From contig NZ_SIRE01000016.1 in assembly GCF_004307995.1 (NCBI RefSeq), forward strand, positions 124,001 through 188,000: a stretch of DNA of 64,000 bases. Reading direction: 5' to 3'. A program made the translations under genes and the position numbers. This document shows positions 1 to 9,280 of this stretch, in pieces (positions within the stretch are counted from its first letter, which is position 1; each line of letters begins with the position of its first letter). The stretch comes from Paenibacillus thalictri. GTDB lineage: Bacteria > Bacillota > Bacilli > Paenibacillales > NBRC-103111. Below the pieces are notes generated by a model. It was not told the DNA's origin. It saw only the letters and a program-made list of their open reading frames with translations, and ran no database searches.

Positions 1-602
1 GCGCTGACCAACAGAGGAGCGACCAAGTCTCCGCCCGTTTCTTTGGCTTCCAAAAAATCTCTAACGCTTGTATCCAATGTCACATGTCTATTGGCAAATT
101 CCCTCAGCACCTCAGAAGGAAACCGTTCGAAAACCGGGGTCATATAGGAAATATCTTTTGCTGATGTTGCGGACACCATAACATAAGTTTTGGTATGCAG
201 GTCCGGCTGACGGGTGGCAAACTCCAGCATCTGGTCGACACCCGCTTCGGCCGCCTTTCTTCCGAACACAATGACACGGCAGTGCCCCCAAGACAATTCG
301 CGGGACAGATCGGAACGTATTTTCCGGACGGCGATCGGAATGCTTTCTGCATTTTTCGTAACAATGGTGTAGGGGTTGCCATTGCCGGTATGCCCCCCGG
401 AGGATACCGACCCGCTCTGGCTCATCCGTGTGGTCAAAGGAAATTTCAACGACACTTCGTATTCGCCGTTATCCGTCCGGTCGATAAATATGCCGGTCAC
501 AAATGCGCGATCATTCACCTCGATTCTTGACCAGCAGCCGATGAGCGGCAGCAAACAAACCGCAGACAGCAGCAGCATACCGCTCCTCAGCAAAAGTATC
601 AT
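1..602 (-). CDS. Ger(x)C family spore germination lipoprotein, 3' end cut by window edge
   Basis: The minus-strand frame opens with ATG at 602 and runs off the left edge, so about 200 N-terminal residues are visible. A hydrophobic signal ends in LPLIGCW, giving a lipoprotein cysteine at residue 23. It is followed by the family hallmark EVNDRAFVTG and a region typical of the GerC N-terminal domain. GerC proteins are outer-face lipoproteins of nutrient germinant receptors in the spore inner membrane. The start lies 2 nt after the stop of the gerA-like gene, with AAGGTGAT inside that gene's last codons as ribosome-binding site, so the two are probably translationally coupled. A GerB-like permease gene is not visible and may lie beyond the edge. 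Confidence 0.9.
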   Translation of the reverse strand, partial: MILLLRSGMLLLSAVCLLPLIGCWSRIEVNDRAFVTGIFIDRTDNGEYEVSLKFPLTTRMSQSGSVSSGGHTGNGNPYTIVTKNAESIPIAVRKIRSDLSRELSWGHCRVIVFGRKAAEAGVDQMLEFATRQPDLHTKTYVMVSATSAKDISYMTPVFERFPSEVLREFANRHVTLDTSVRDFLEAKETGGDLVAPLLVS

Positions 603-604
603 GT

Positions 605-2182
605 TTAATCACCTTCATCATCGGGAATTTGCGGCCGTTTTCTGTATATCATCCGGTTGGCATTGCTTGTTCCGTACAGCAGCGGTCTTTGTTTCATTAT
701 CCAAAGAGGCGCGCGGATCAGCGTATCTTTCCAGCCTTTGTAATTGATCGGCGCAACGGGCAGCAAATACGGCGTTCCGAATGAGCGCAACCCGGCCAGA
801 TGAATATAGATCAGAATCACGCTGACGATGACGCCGTACAGTCCGAAACTTGCGGCAAGAATCATCACCGGAAACCGCAATAACCGGAAAGCAAGTCCCA
901 AATCGAAATGCGGAATAATAAAAGATGCTACCCCAGTAACCGATACGACGATAACCATCGGGGCCGATACGATCCCGGCCTGTACGGCCGCTTGCCCTAT
1001 AACAAGCGCTCCGATGATCGAAACGGTCTGGCCGATCGGTTTCGGAATGCGAAGTCCCGCTTCTCTTAACGCCTCAAAAGTGATTTCCATCAGCGCCGCT
1101 TCCACGATTGCGGGAAACGGAACGTCCTCCCGGGCAGCCGCCACGGTCAGCAGCAGATTGGGGGGCAGCATCTCCGGATGAAAGGTCGTTACGGCGATAT
1201 AGACGGAAGGCATCAGAAACGAGATCAGCAAAAATAGATAACGGATCCAGCGGATCCACGTTGCCGCGATAAACCGCTGGTAATAATCCTCCGCCGACTG
1301 CAGTAGCATAAACAACGTGACGGGAACGATAATCGGCATCGGTGAACCGTCCACCATAATGCCGACCCGCCCCTCCAGCAGCGCAGCGCTGAACGTATCC
1401 GGCCGCTCCGTATATTGCACTTGAGGAAACGGCGAAAAGGGCTGGTCCTCAATGAATTCTTCGATAAAACCGCCGTCGAATATCGCGTCGATGTCAATTC
1501 GCGACATCCGGGTCTTCACTTCGTCGACCAGCTTTTGCTCGCATATGCCTTCTATGTAACAAATAACGACGGAAGTGTTCGAATACATGCCGATATGCTG
1601 CTGCTCCAACTTTAATGCAGGGTGTTTGATCCTTCTTCGCACCATCGTAATATTCGTCGCCAAATCTTCAATAAAAGCTTCCTTGGGGCCGCGGATGACG
1701 TTTTCATCTTGCGCCGCTTCGATTGATCTCTTGTCCGTCGATTTCAACGGAATCATGACAGCTTCCGGTTCATTACCGATCAGAATAACAATCGTGCCGT
1801 CAAATAAGGATTGCAGCGCCTGCTGCCAATTGCCTGTCGTTTCGATCCGCGAAACGGGGATGAGCTTCGTCTCGGAAATTTCATTCAGCAATCCGGCTGC
1901 GGATAAACCGGAAGCTTCCGTTTGAAGCGGGATGAGAATGTGCTCTTGCAGCTGGTTTTCATTGATTAGGCCGGATATGTATATCAGCGCGCAGCGGATA
2001 TTGCCGTCTACAAGCAGCTCTTCAAATTTGGCGTCAAAGCATTGAGACAGCTGAGACTGGAACCATTCGAGCCGCGAGGTTAAATCGGTCAAATCGCGCT
2101 CCGGATTTTGCGGAGCCGCCGGCAAGGGCAGCTTTCCTTCTATGCGGGTCCGGCGTCCCTTCAGCCATCTGAGGAAGAGCAT
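605..2182 (-). CDS. GerA family spore germination protein (GerAA/GerKA type)
   Basis: A 525-residue protein, the usual length for the A subunit of germinant receptors. The first ~260 residues are soluble and contain the conserved stretch around NITMVRRRIKHPAL. The C-terminal half carries several hydrophobic segments (roughly residues 285-480), including IAVTTFHPEMLPPNLL and the following TAAREDVPFPAIVEA, typical of the family. It acts in the spore inner membrane in sensing nutrients with its GerB and GerC partners. The start is supported by GGGGTG upstream. It is the first gene of a minus-strand pair with the gerC-like gene. The germinant cannot be inferred. The repeat block at 2217-2536 sits directly upstream. 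Confidence 0.93.
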   Translation of the reverse strand: MLFLRWLKGRRTRIEGKLPLPAAPQNPERDLTDLTSRLEWFQSQLSQCFDAKFEELLVDGNIRCALIYISGLINENQLQEHILIPLQTEASGLSAAGLLNEISETKLIPVSRIETTGNWQQALQSLFDGTIVILIGNEPEAVMIPLKSTDKRSIEAAQDENVIRGPKEAFIEDLATNITMVRRRIKHPALKLEQQHIGMYSNTSVVICYIEGICEQKLVDEVKTRMSRIDIDAIFDGGFIEEFIEDQPFSPFPQVQYTERPDTFSAALLEGRVGIMVDGSPMPIIVPVTLFMLLQSAEDYYQRFIAATWIRWIRYLFLLISFLMPSVYIAVTTFHPEMLPPNLLLTVAAAREDVPFPAIVEAALMEITFEALREAGLRIPKPIGQTVSIIGALVIGQAAVQAGIVSAPMVIVVSVTGVASFIIPHFDLGLAFRLLRFPVMILAASFGLYGVIVSVILIYIHLAGLRSFGTPYLLPVAPINYKGWKDTLIRAPLWIMKQRPLLYGTSNANRMIYRKRPQIPDDEGD

Positions 2183-2216
2183 ACATACACCCCATCAGGT
2201 ATTTTTAGTTTTAGTA

Positions 2217-2536
2217 AAACTTTCTGCACGCAAGAAAAACTTCCGCTATTCGCGGTCGCTCATCGTTGATTGTTCTTCGATTAAGTTTTTCTTCTAGTGT
2301 CAGAAAGTTTCAAATTGTTTGTGCGACAGCGCATACGAAACTTTCTGCACGCAAGAAAAACTTCCGCTATTCGCGGTCGCTCATCGTTGATTGTTCTTCG
2401 ATTAAGTTTTTCTTTTAGTGTCAGAAAGTTTCTGAATCTTTTGCGCGACAGCGCATACGAAACTTTCTGCACGCAAGAAAAACTTCCGCTATTCGCGGTC
2501 GCTCATCGTTGATTGTTCTTCGATTAAGTTTTTCTT
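2217..2536. repeat. Three-copy palindromic repeat, period about 121 bp
   Basis: A block of about 79 bp beginning GAAACTTTCTGCACGC and ending AAGTTTTTCTT occurs three times almost without change; the common TTTCTGCACG starts at 2221, 2342 and 2464. Two 42-43 bp linkers separate the copies. Each block is palindromic: AAGAAAAACTT near its left end pairs with AAGTTTTTCTT at its right end, and the linker's CAGAAAGTTTC pairs with GAAACTTTCTG. The array fills most of the gap between the gerA-like gene and the secreted protein gene. Short open frames across it only reflect the repeat. It resembles a REP/MITE-type element amplified in tandem; no transposase is present. Confidence 0.85.
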
Positions 2537-2664
2537 ATATTTCCAGATTTACTCAATATTTATACACCTGCAGCAATCGGCCAACCTTTATTCTAAAACG
2601 GGATGCATTTTTTTGTAATAGCTGGATGAAACTAATAGCAATCAGATCGATGGAGGAAAACATC

Positions 2665-3789
2665 TTGCTTTGCTACCGCAAATGGTTCATTATGATCGCC
2701 GTTGCGAGTTGTCTGCTTATACAGCCCGCTCAGCCGGCTATGCCCGTTCAAGCAGCCCCCGTTCCAGATGTATGGATATCGATCAAAACGTCCCCGGCTT
2801 CGGAAGCGGAAACGAAGCTGCACTTCCGCAGCAGCCGCAAATTCGATCCTTTGGCGCATGCCGCACATCGCGGTCCGGTCCCTTTTCTTCCGGTCACGGA
2901 TACCTATGTTACAATCGGCAGCGAAGAAGGAGGCATTTCGTATTGGGTCGATCAAGAAGGCAATTTATATAACAGTGAAACTAAGGAGAAATTCGAACTA
3001 AAAAAGAAGGACGGAAAAAAGCTGTTGGACTACGCGGCATATGCCCGTTCAGCCCATTACGGCGAACTGATCCCTTGGAACGACGCCAAACAGCTGATTC
3101 CGAAAAAAGCGAAGTTTAAAGTAACCGATATGGAAACGGGGCTGTCCTTTCACGTGCAGCGCAGAGCCGGCAGCAGCCATGCCGATGTACAGCCGCTGAC
3201 TAAGCAGGATACCGCTATCATGAAGAAAATCTATAACGGCAAATGGAGCTGGAAGAGGAAAGCGATTCTCGTGCAGACCGGAGACCGGCAGTTGGCCGCT
3301 TCGATGCACGGCATGCCGCATGGCGGGGACGGCATACCGGACAACGATTTCTCCGGCCATTTTTGCATTCACTTTCTCGGCAGCACAACGCACGGCAAAG
3401 GGAATCTCGATCCCGATCATCAACTGATGCTGCGCAAAGCAGCCGGGAAGGCCGGCGAATTTTTGAACCAGGCTTCGCCCAACGAAGTGGCGGATACGTT
3501 CTTAATCGCGCTGAAGATGAGAGAGCAGCAGCTGATGCGGATGAGTTTTTCACAGGCAAATGAAACCCAACTTGAATACTTTCTGAAAGAGGATGCAATT
3601 ACCGGCATAAATAAAAAGCTGCCCAGGCCGGCAAAAATAACAAAAGACATGCTCACCGTCGACATTCCTGTCGATTTAAGCATTACCCGGGAAGGCCGGC
3701 GTGAACAGCGCTGTACGTATACGTTTCATATGGTGCGCGAGTCGGCCTCGACACCGTGGAAGATCGGCTCCATTACGATGATCTCCTGA
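2665..3789 (+). CDS. Secreted protein of unknown function with a GHFCIHF motif
   Basis: I do not recognise a named family. From the TTG at 2665 the product is 374 residues. This start has GGAGG 8 nt upstream; an in-frame ATG at 2650 overlaps that site and is less likely. The N-terminus is a signal peptide (basic CYRKW, then IMIAVASCLLI, then an AQA-type cleavage region). The conserved-looking centre holds SHADVQPLTKQDTAIM, KIYNGKWSWKRK, MHGMPHGGDGIPDN and SGHFCIHFLGSTTHG, with Cys234 flanked by His232 and His236. The His/Cys layout recalls the active site of L,D-transpeptidases and other Cys enzymes, which is inference only. The C-terminal ~110 residues look like a separate SnoaL/NTF2-like or similar small domain, also uncertain. 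It is transcribed alone. Confidence 0.8.
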   Translation: MLCYRKWFIMIAVASCLLIQPAQPAMPVQAAPVPDVWISIKTSPASEAETKLHFRSSRKFDPLAHAAHRGPVPFLPVTDTYVTIGSEEGGISYWVDQEGNLYNSETKEKFELKKKDGKKLLDYAAYARSAHYGELIPWNDAKQLIPKKAKFKVTDMETGLSFHVQRRAGSSHADVQPLTKQDTAIMKKIYNGKWSWKRKAILVQTGDRQLAASMHGMPHGGDGIPDNDFSGHFCIHFLGSTTHGKGNLDPDHQLMLRKAAGKAGEFLNQASPNEVADTFLIALKMREQQLMRMSFSQANETQLEYFLKEDAITGINKKLPRPAKITKDMLTVDIPVDLSITREGRREQRCTYTFHMVRESASTPWKIGSITMIS

Positions 3790-3884
3790 GCCGTTGCAGC
3801 TGCCTGTTGTCAGCCGTAGCTAAGCCAGCCTGAGCGCCTTGTCACGATGCGCTTCCGGGCATTGCACTCGGACTGGTCTATGCC

Positions 3885-3938
3885 AAAAAAGATGTGCCCC
3901 GCTCAGCCTATGGCAGGCTCAAAGGGCACATCTTCTTC
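3885..3938. terminator. Bidirectional terminator between convergent genes
   Basis: GATGTGCCC pairs with GGGCACATC across a short insert, preceded by AAAAAA and followed by TCTTCTTCT. It lies between the convergent secreted-protein gene and the AraC regulator gene. Confidence 0.7.
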
Positions 3939-3974
3939 TGCTCGGTGCGTTGAAACGAATAGTTCCGAATGCTG

Positions 3975-6332
3975 TCACTTTATGTGCAGCTCACGGTAGC
4001 GGCTCGGCGTGACACCTTCGTATTTTTTAAAAATACGGTTGAAGTACGTCGGCTGGTAACCGACACGTTCGGCGATTTCGTTGATTTTGGCGTCCGTTTC
4101 CGCCAGCAGCCGTTTGGAATGATCCAAACGAACCTGGGTCAAATATTCGATAAAATTGACGCCGGTCAGCTGTTTGAATATGCGGCTTAATGAAAACGGA
4201 TTAACGCCGTGTTCGCTTGCGCACGCTTCAAGTGAAATGTCGGTGTGATAGTCCTCATGTAGCGTGGCGATCATTTTGTCGACGATGATTTTGTACTTCT
4301 GATCCTGCGAATCGATGATCTGCTGAACTTCCTCTACGTAAGGACGGACGACTTTGCGTTCAAACCAGGAGACCGCTTCCTCCGGCTCGCTTAAACGGGC
4401 CAGCTCGGCGTGCAGATCAGCGGCCGCATTGTATTTGTACGGATCGTATCCGGCTTTCAGAAACCCGAACTGCACGTTGCCCAGCAGTTGAAACATGCCC
4501 TGCGTAAACAGCAGCTGGATGCCCATATGGTCGTTCAGCTCACGGAAAAATTGACGCAGCGCGGCAAGCGCATCTTCCAGTTGCCCGGTCCGGATGGCTT
4601 GAATCATATCCGATTCGGCCGCGTACGGATATTGAACCGGCGCTTGGTATTGGCCCGCATAATCGTCAGCATCCAGTATTTGATTCGACTCGGCGAGCTT
4701 GCGGTTTTTCACCGTACGTCTTGCCTCCTCCAGCGCTACCGGTATTTGAGTTGCATAAGAAGTAAGCCTGCCCAAACATACCGTAACACCCATCTTAATA
4801 ATGTCATTCAGCACCGTAGTCAGATGTTCCGCGTATTCGTAAAGCTCCAGCTTGATCTGTTCGGTTGGCCGGTCCTCGGGAAACAAGATGAGCAGCCCCG
4901 CAGACATATCCTGAAAATTAATAACTTCCGTTTTAGCGAATCTCGATTTGGCCGACTCCTCGATAATGTTGGCGGTAGCGTAAGAAACAAGCTGCGTATC
5001 GCTTTGCAAAAACCTGCCGGTTAACTTGGAGAAGCCGTGAAGCTGAACGATGACGACGGCAAACCGGTCGTCCTCCAGCACCCATTCCAGCTGCCGCATC
5101 CGCTGCCTGACTTCATCTTCCGTCCACGAATAAAAATGCCCCTGCAATAGCTGCATCAGAAACCCTTCACGCAGCCGCGGAAGCTGCTCCTGCACACGCT
5201 CCTGCAGGCTTCGGCTTTTTTCGGTCAACTGCTTCCATTCCCGTTCGATAAATTCAACTTCATTATCCACGTCTTCGAGCGCGTTCATTCTTCGATTCAT
5301 GCGAAATAAGCCGGTTAAGTACCGGATGGGCTCATACAACTTGCGCGATGCAAGGACGGAAATGACGATCCCCGTCAACAGCCCCCCTAAACTGATGGCA
5401 TAAATAAAGCGGGAAACGAGCAGAACCGGAGCCGCCATCTCCGACAACGATACGTACGATACATAGGTCCAGCTTTGGCCTAGCCGTTTAGACGTGCTGT
5501 AGGACACGGAATATTGCTCTCCCCGCCCTTTCCATGAGTAAATAAACGTTCCTTCGCGTTTGCCTTTTGCAAGTACGGCTTGGCGTAAATCTTCTTCCCA
5601 GACGGTTGGCTTATGGTCCTCCGCCGTTACGATCCAGGAGCCTTCGGAGGTGATCAGAAATGAGCTGCTTTTGACGCCGGACGGAGGTTCGCCGAGCATC
5701 TGCGCCATTTTGCTTTTGTTTAAATAAACGATAAGCGCAGCGGACGATTGCACGCTTCCGGCAGGCAGCCGGTAAATCAGCGCAGGCGGAGCATCGCCCG
5801 TTCCAGGCTGCATCAGTCCAAACGACGAAAGCCAATACGTCGTCTGCGGTTCCTCAAGCAAGGCATGAAACCGCCGCTTTTCCTGCGGATCGCCGACCGG
5901 CGTGACACCGCCTTCTTCAGAAAAAATGCTGCCCGGCGTATCCAAATACAAATACGCCTCCTCCACTAATGGGCTGGAGCCTTTCAGCAATATTAGCGTC
6001 TTAATGATTTCCCGGATATGCTCATAATCGTAATACGTCGCCAGGTTCAGCAGTTTGGGACCCAATACCGGATTAAACGCCCATTGTGTGGCGTTTTTCT
6101 CCAGATGGGTGAACAATTCGTCGGTTCGTTCGATCGATACCTTCACCTGAGCTTCCCTGGCGGCTGACACGTTTTTCTCCAATTGGCTGATGCCAATCCA
6201 GTTCACGCCGATGCCGACCAGCAAGGTCGGCACGCAAGTAACCAACAGCACGATGAGCAAACTTTTGCGATAAAAACGGCGCTGCATCCATGAAATTACC
6301 GGTGTCCTGGCTAACGACTTCCATCCTCGCAT
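3975..6332 (-). CDS. AraC family regulator with membrane-anchored extracellular sensor region
   Basis: A 785-residue protein. A membrane segment near residues 18-40 (LLIVLLVTCVPTLLVGIG) is followed by a ~250-residue extracellular region and a second membrane segment near 295-320. Then come a helical linker, a degenerate cytoplasmic region and a C-terminal AraC-type double helix-turn-helix (last ~100 residues, with DISLEACASEHGVNPF and INEIAERVGYQPTYFNRIFK). Proteins of this layout are common in Paenibacillus and control an adjacent glycan-uptake operon by sensing an extracellular ligand or the binding protein. It is the last gene of the minus-strand order permease, permease, binding protein, sulfatase, regulator, and so is likely the local activator. 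No kinase or receiver domain is seen. Confidence 0.9.
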   Translation of the reverse strand: MRGWKSLARTPVISWMQRRFYRKSLLIVLLVTCVPTLLVGIGVNWIGISQLEKNVSAAREAQVKVSIERTDELFTHLEKNATQWAFNPVLGPKLLNLATYYDYEHIREIIKTLILLKGSSPLVEEAYLYLDTPGSIFSEEGGVTPVGDPQEKRRFHALLEEPQTTYWLSSFGLMQPGTGDAPPALIYRLPAGSVQSSAALIVYLNKSKMAQMLGEPPSGVKSSSFLITSEGSWIVTAEDHKPTVWEEDLRQAVLAKGKREGTFIYSWKGRGEQYSVSYSTSKRLGQSWTYVSYVSLSEMAAPVLLVSRFIYAISLGGLLTGIVISVLASRKLYEPIRYLTGLFRMNRRMNALEDVDNEVEFIEREWKQLTEKSRSLQERVQEQLPRLREGFLMQLLQGHFYSWTEDEVRQRMRQLEWVLEDDRFAVVIVQLHGFSKLTGRFLQSDTQLVSYATANIIEESAKSRFAKTEVINFQDMSAGLLILFPEDRPTEQIKLELYEYAEHLTTVLNDIIKMGVTVCLGRLTSYATQIPVALEEARRTVKNRKLAESNQILDADDYAGQYQAPVQYPYAAESDMIQAIRTGQLEDALAALRQFFRELNDHMGIQLLFTQGMFQLLGNVQFGFLKAGYDPYKYNAAADLHAELARLSEPEEAVSWFERKVVRPYVEEVQQIIDSQDQKYKIIVDKMIATLHEDYHTDISLEACASEHGVNPFSLSRIFKQLTGVNFIEYLTQVRLDHSKRLLAETDAKINEIAERVGYQPTYFNRIFKKYEGVTPSRYRELHIK

Positions 6333-6368
6333 GAGTGCAGGCCGCCTTTCGCTTAAAGTAACATTTAA

Positions 6369-7694
6369 TTAAAACTGTAATTCTTGAGCCCGCCGCCGAA
6401 AACGCTGCACATGATCCGTGTATTCCGGGTCAGCGATAAAGTTGAGCGTTTCTTCCGAATTCCGCTGCAGGTCAAACAACACCTCCGAACCGTCGGAGCT
6501 GTAATATTGATATTTTAAATCATCCCGCTTGATCATCAGATTGGTGCCGCCGAATTGGGAAATCGTCTCATTGTTCCAATCCGGCGCCCGCCCCTCAAGC
6601 AGCGGTACCAAGCTCCGGCTGTCCAGTCCTTCAGGTGCCGGAACATCGCATATGTCACATAACGTGGCGAACAAATCGCATAAATTGACGTTCTCACGAA
6701 CGACACGCCCTCCCGCAAACCGCTGCGGATAACGAATCAGCAGCGGTACCCTGGCGCTCGCTTCAAAAAACTTCTGCTTCTCCCACACGCCATGCTGGCC
6801 CAACATTTCGCCATGGTCCGACGTATAGATGATGATCCATTCGTCGAGATTTTGCCCGGCATGCTGAAGCGCTGCCATGATTTGCTCAAAATAACCGTCG
6901 ATCGTCTCCACCATGCCGTAATAAGCGGCCGTCGCCCGGCGGATCTCCCGTGCGGACGCCTGTTGTCCGGCTTGAACCGGAAACCGCGACAGAAATGGAT
7001 GATCGAACAGCGGTTCGTTCAAATACGGCGTGACGCGGTTTAAATAATACGTAAATTTGTCTTCGCTTGTCAAATAGGGGTAATGCGGCTGCAGCACGCT
7101 TACTTTCAACAGCAAAGGCTGTATTTGCTCACGGTCATAATAAGAAGAGTTGAAATAATCTTCGATAAATTGCAAAGCCCCTTGCACCGCATATTCGTCA
7201 TGGCTTATGCATGGGCCCCGTCCGACGCCGGCACGGCATACTTCCTTCTCCTGCGTCCATTTCTGCGGCGCTATTTTATACTTAGTATATTCATCCTCCT
7301 GCTTGTTTTCAATAAAAGACGGTTCGACATGCATATCCCCGCCGATACGCCGGGTCCAGCCCATCATCTGGTCGTTCCCCATATGGTGAAGTTTTCCGCT
7401 GACAACAGTCTGATATCCAAACTGCGCCAGTCTTCGGGAAAAGGTCATGTGGCCCGGCGGCAAATCCTGCCCGTACCTTTCGCAGCCGGTCGTTCGCGGA
7501 AACTGTCCGGCCATCATGCTTTGCCTGCCCGGAATGCAGATCGGAGAAGGCGTATAAGCGTTGCGGAACACGGTTCCGGTAGCGGCCAGCCGGTCGAGAT
7601 TCGGCGTGCGTATCACGTTGTTTCCTTCATAACCGGTTACATCAGCCCGGTGTTCGTCGCTCATCAGGAACAGTATGTTCGGCTTGTGGTTCAT
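6369..7694 (-). CDS. Type I sulfatase (FGly-dependent), cytoplasmic
   Basis: A 441-residue member of the alkaline phosphatase/arylsulfatase superfamily. The N-terminus KPNILFLMSDEHRADVTG supplies metal ligands. Cys53 in SPICIPGRQS matches the C-x-P-x-R sulfatase signature, where the Cys is oxidised to formylglycine, and TSDHGEMLGQHG is the second metal-binding block. There is no signal peptide, so it should act in the cytoplasm on imported sulfated sugars. GGAGG lies just upstream of the ATG. It sits 19 nt after the solute-binding protein gene of the same minus-strand operon. The maturation enzyme (FGE or an anaerobic sulfatase-maturing radical SAM enzyme) is not in the window. The exact sulfated substrate is unknown. 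Confidence 0.92.
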   Translation of the reverse strand: MNHKPNILFLMSDEHRADVTGYEGNNVIRTPNLDRLAATGTVFRNAYTPSPICIPGRQSMMAGQFPRTTGCERYGQDLPPGHMTFSRRLAQFGYQTVVSGKLHHMGNDQMMGWTRRIGGDMHVEPSFIENKQEDEYTKYKIAPQKWTQEKEVCRAGVGRGPCISHDEYAVQGALQFIEDYFNSSYYDREQIQPLLLKVSVLQPHYPYLTSEDKFTYYLNRVTPYLNEPLFDHPFLSRFPVQAGQQASAREIRRATAAYYGMVETIDGYFEQIMAALQHAGQNLDEWIIIYTSDHGEMLGQHGVWEKQKFFEASARVPLLIRYPQRFAGGRVVRENVNLCDLFATLCDICDVPAPEGLDSRSLVPLLEGRAPDWNNETISQFGGTNLMIKRDDLKYQYYSSDGSEVLFDLQRNSEETLNFIADPEYTDHVQRFRRRAQELQF

Positions 7695-7713
7695 GTGCGC
7701 TGCCTCCTTTCGC

Positions 7714-9246
7714 TTACTTCGCTTTCTTTTTCTTGTATTCGTCGTTGATTTCGGCGGCGATTTTCTGGTATTGGGCGTCGCTTTTCAGCTTGCCGACATA
7801 GTCGTCCCATGCGGTGATCGGTTCCCGGCCCAAAATGATTTTCACCTTCAGGTCCATCGCTTTTTTGTCGTAATCTTTGCCGACCTTGGTGTACGTGTCG
7901 GAGTTCAGCCCAAAAGCCGGGTCGGCGATGCTGTATTTGGCCCGCTCGTCGATAATTTGCTTGTTGCGGTTCAGGAAATCGGCAGGGATACCGGTTTGGT
8001 ACGCTCTTTCGTATTTGTCCAGGTTGGCGAACAAATGGAGAAACACGCCTACATTATCTTTGGTCGCCTGCTCGGTTGGGGCGATCACGCCGTCTTTGAC
8101 CGTATAATGCACGTCCTTGAGGCCAAAGCTGGCCAGCATCCATCCGTCCTCAGTCGCCCCGTAGTCCATAAACTCCAGCAGTTTTTTCATTTTGGCCTCG
8201 GGCACCGTCTTCGGAATCACGTACATGCCGTATACGCCTGAATCTTTAGGCACATATTTGCCTTGCGGGCCTTCGAGATACGTGAGCGGCAGCAGGTCGG
8301 CCTGCGGATTCGTCTTCCGCATCTGCCCGGTCAGCAGCCAGGATGGTTTGATCGCATCGGCGAAAATACCCGCTTTGTTTGTCGTAATCATGTCGCGCAC
8401 CTGCGAATTTTTCAGCGTCGGGAAGTCGGGAGCGATAATGCCGTCTTTGTACGCTTTGTTCAGCCACACGAGGGTATCACGTGTCCCGGGCTCAAAGATC
8501 GTGTCGACAAGCTTGCCGTCTTTTTCCTTCCACCGCCCGTTGGCGCCGTTCAACGTATTTTCCACCCAAGCGAAAGATCCCATGCCGTCCGGATTGACCA
8601 GACCGGTGAAACCGATCGTATCTTTTTTGCCGTTGCCGTCCGGGTCGCCTTCCGTAAAAGCTTTCATGACTTCGTACATTTGGTCCATGGTCGTCGGCGG
8701 TTTTAAGCCAAGCTTATCCAACCAGTCTTTGCGGACAAGCGGGAAATTGCCCGACCCTTCCAGCGGCCTGACGCGGGGGATACCGTAGTTTTTGCCGCCG
8801 ATCGCGCTGTTTTGCCACGAAAGAGCGGGGAAAGCGCTTAAATTTTTGTAGTCTTTAATGTATGGTGTCAGGTCCCAAAAAGCACCCTGGGCCGCCATTG
8901 TCTTCACTTGCGGATGGAACGGGTCCAGCACAAGCATCAGCTCGGGAATGTCGCCCGAAGCCAAGGTCACATTTGTCTTGTCATCGTAATTGTTGGAGGA
9001 CACCCATGATATGTTCAGCTTCGTATTGGTCCGTTTCTCGATTTCCTTTTTGGTGACGTCATCGTCTCCAGGCGGTTCCGGCGTAAAAAAGACCGTCATC
9101 ATTTGAATGGTTGTCGGCCCCTTGTCCGCGCCCGGCGCGCCTTGACCTTGAGGTCCGCTTTTCGCGCAGCCCGCCAGCAGCGTGGATATCAAGGCAGCTC
9201 CGGCCACCGCCGATAGCGCAAAACGTTTTGTTTTCAGCTTGCTCAT
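7714..9246 (-). CDS. Carbohydrate ABC transporter substrate-binding lipoprotein (LplA-like)
   Basis: A 510-residue extracellular solute-binding protein. The signal peptide ends in a lipobox (STLLAGCAKSG), so it is anchored by an N-terminal lipid. Length and features such as FGLNSDTYTKVGKDYD and LGREPITAWDDYVGKL near the C-terminus fit the large LplA-type binding proteins that serve oligosaccharide importers in Paenibacillus. GGAGG precedes the ATG. It follows two permease genes and precedes the sulfatase, which suggests that the cargo is a sulfated oligosaccharide. No ATPase gene is in the operon; such importers normally share an MsmX-type ATPase encoded elsewhere. Confidence 0.93.
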   Translation of the reverse strand: MSKLKTKRFALSAVAGAALISTLLAGCAKSGPQGQGAPGADKGPTTIQMMTVFFTPEPPGDDDVTKKEIEKRTNTKLNISWVSSNNYDDKTNVTLASGDIPELMLVLDPFHPQVKTMAAQGAFWDLTPYIKDYKNLSAFPALSWQNSAIGGKNYGIPRVRPLEGSGNFPLVRKDWLDKLGLKPPTTMDQMYEVMKAFTEGDPDGNGKKDTIGFTGLVNPDGMGSFAWVENTLNGANGRWKEKDGKLVDTIFEPGTRDTLVWLNKAYKDGIIAPDFPTLKNSQVRDMITTNKAGIFADAIKPSWLLTGQMRKTNPQADLLPLTYLEGPQGKYVPKDSGVYGMYVIPKTVPEAKMKKLLEFMDYGATEDGWMLASFGLKDVHYTVKDGVIAPTEQATKDNVGVFLHLFANLDKYERAYQTGIPADFLNRNKQIIDERAKYSIADPAFGLNSDTYTKVGKDYDKKAMDLKVKIILGREPITAWDDYVGKLKSDAQYQKIAAEINDEYKKKKAK

Positions 9247-9280
9247 GTTTATTTGACCTCCTTTTATTTAACGGTCGCGA

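Noticed and set aside
2217..2536. CRISPR-like array
   Set aside because: The repeated blocks are ~79 bp, far longer than CRISPR repeats, and the two linkers are nearly the same as each other rather than unique spacers. No cas genes are present.
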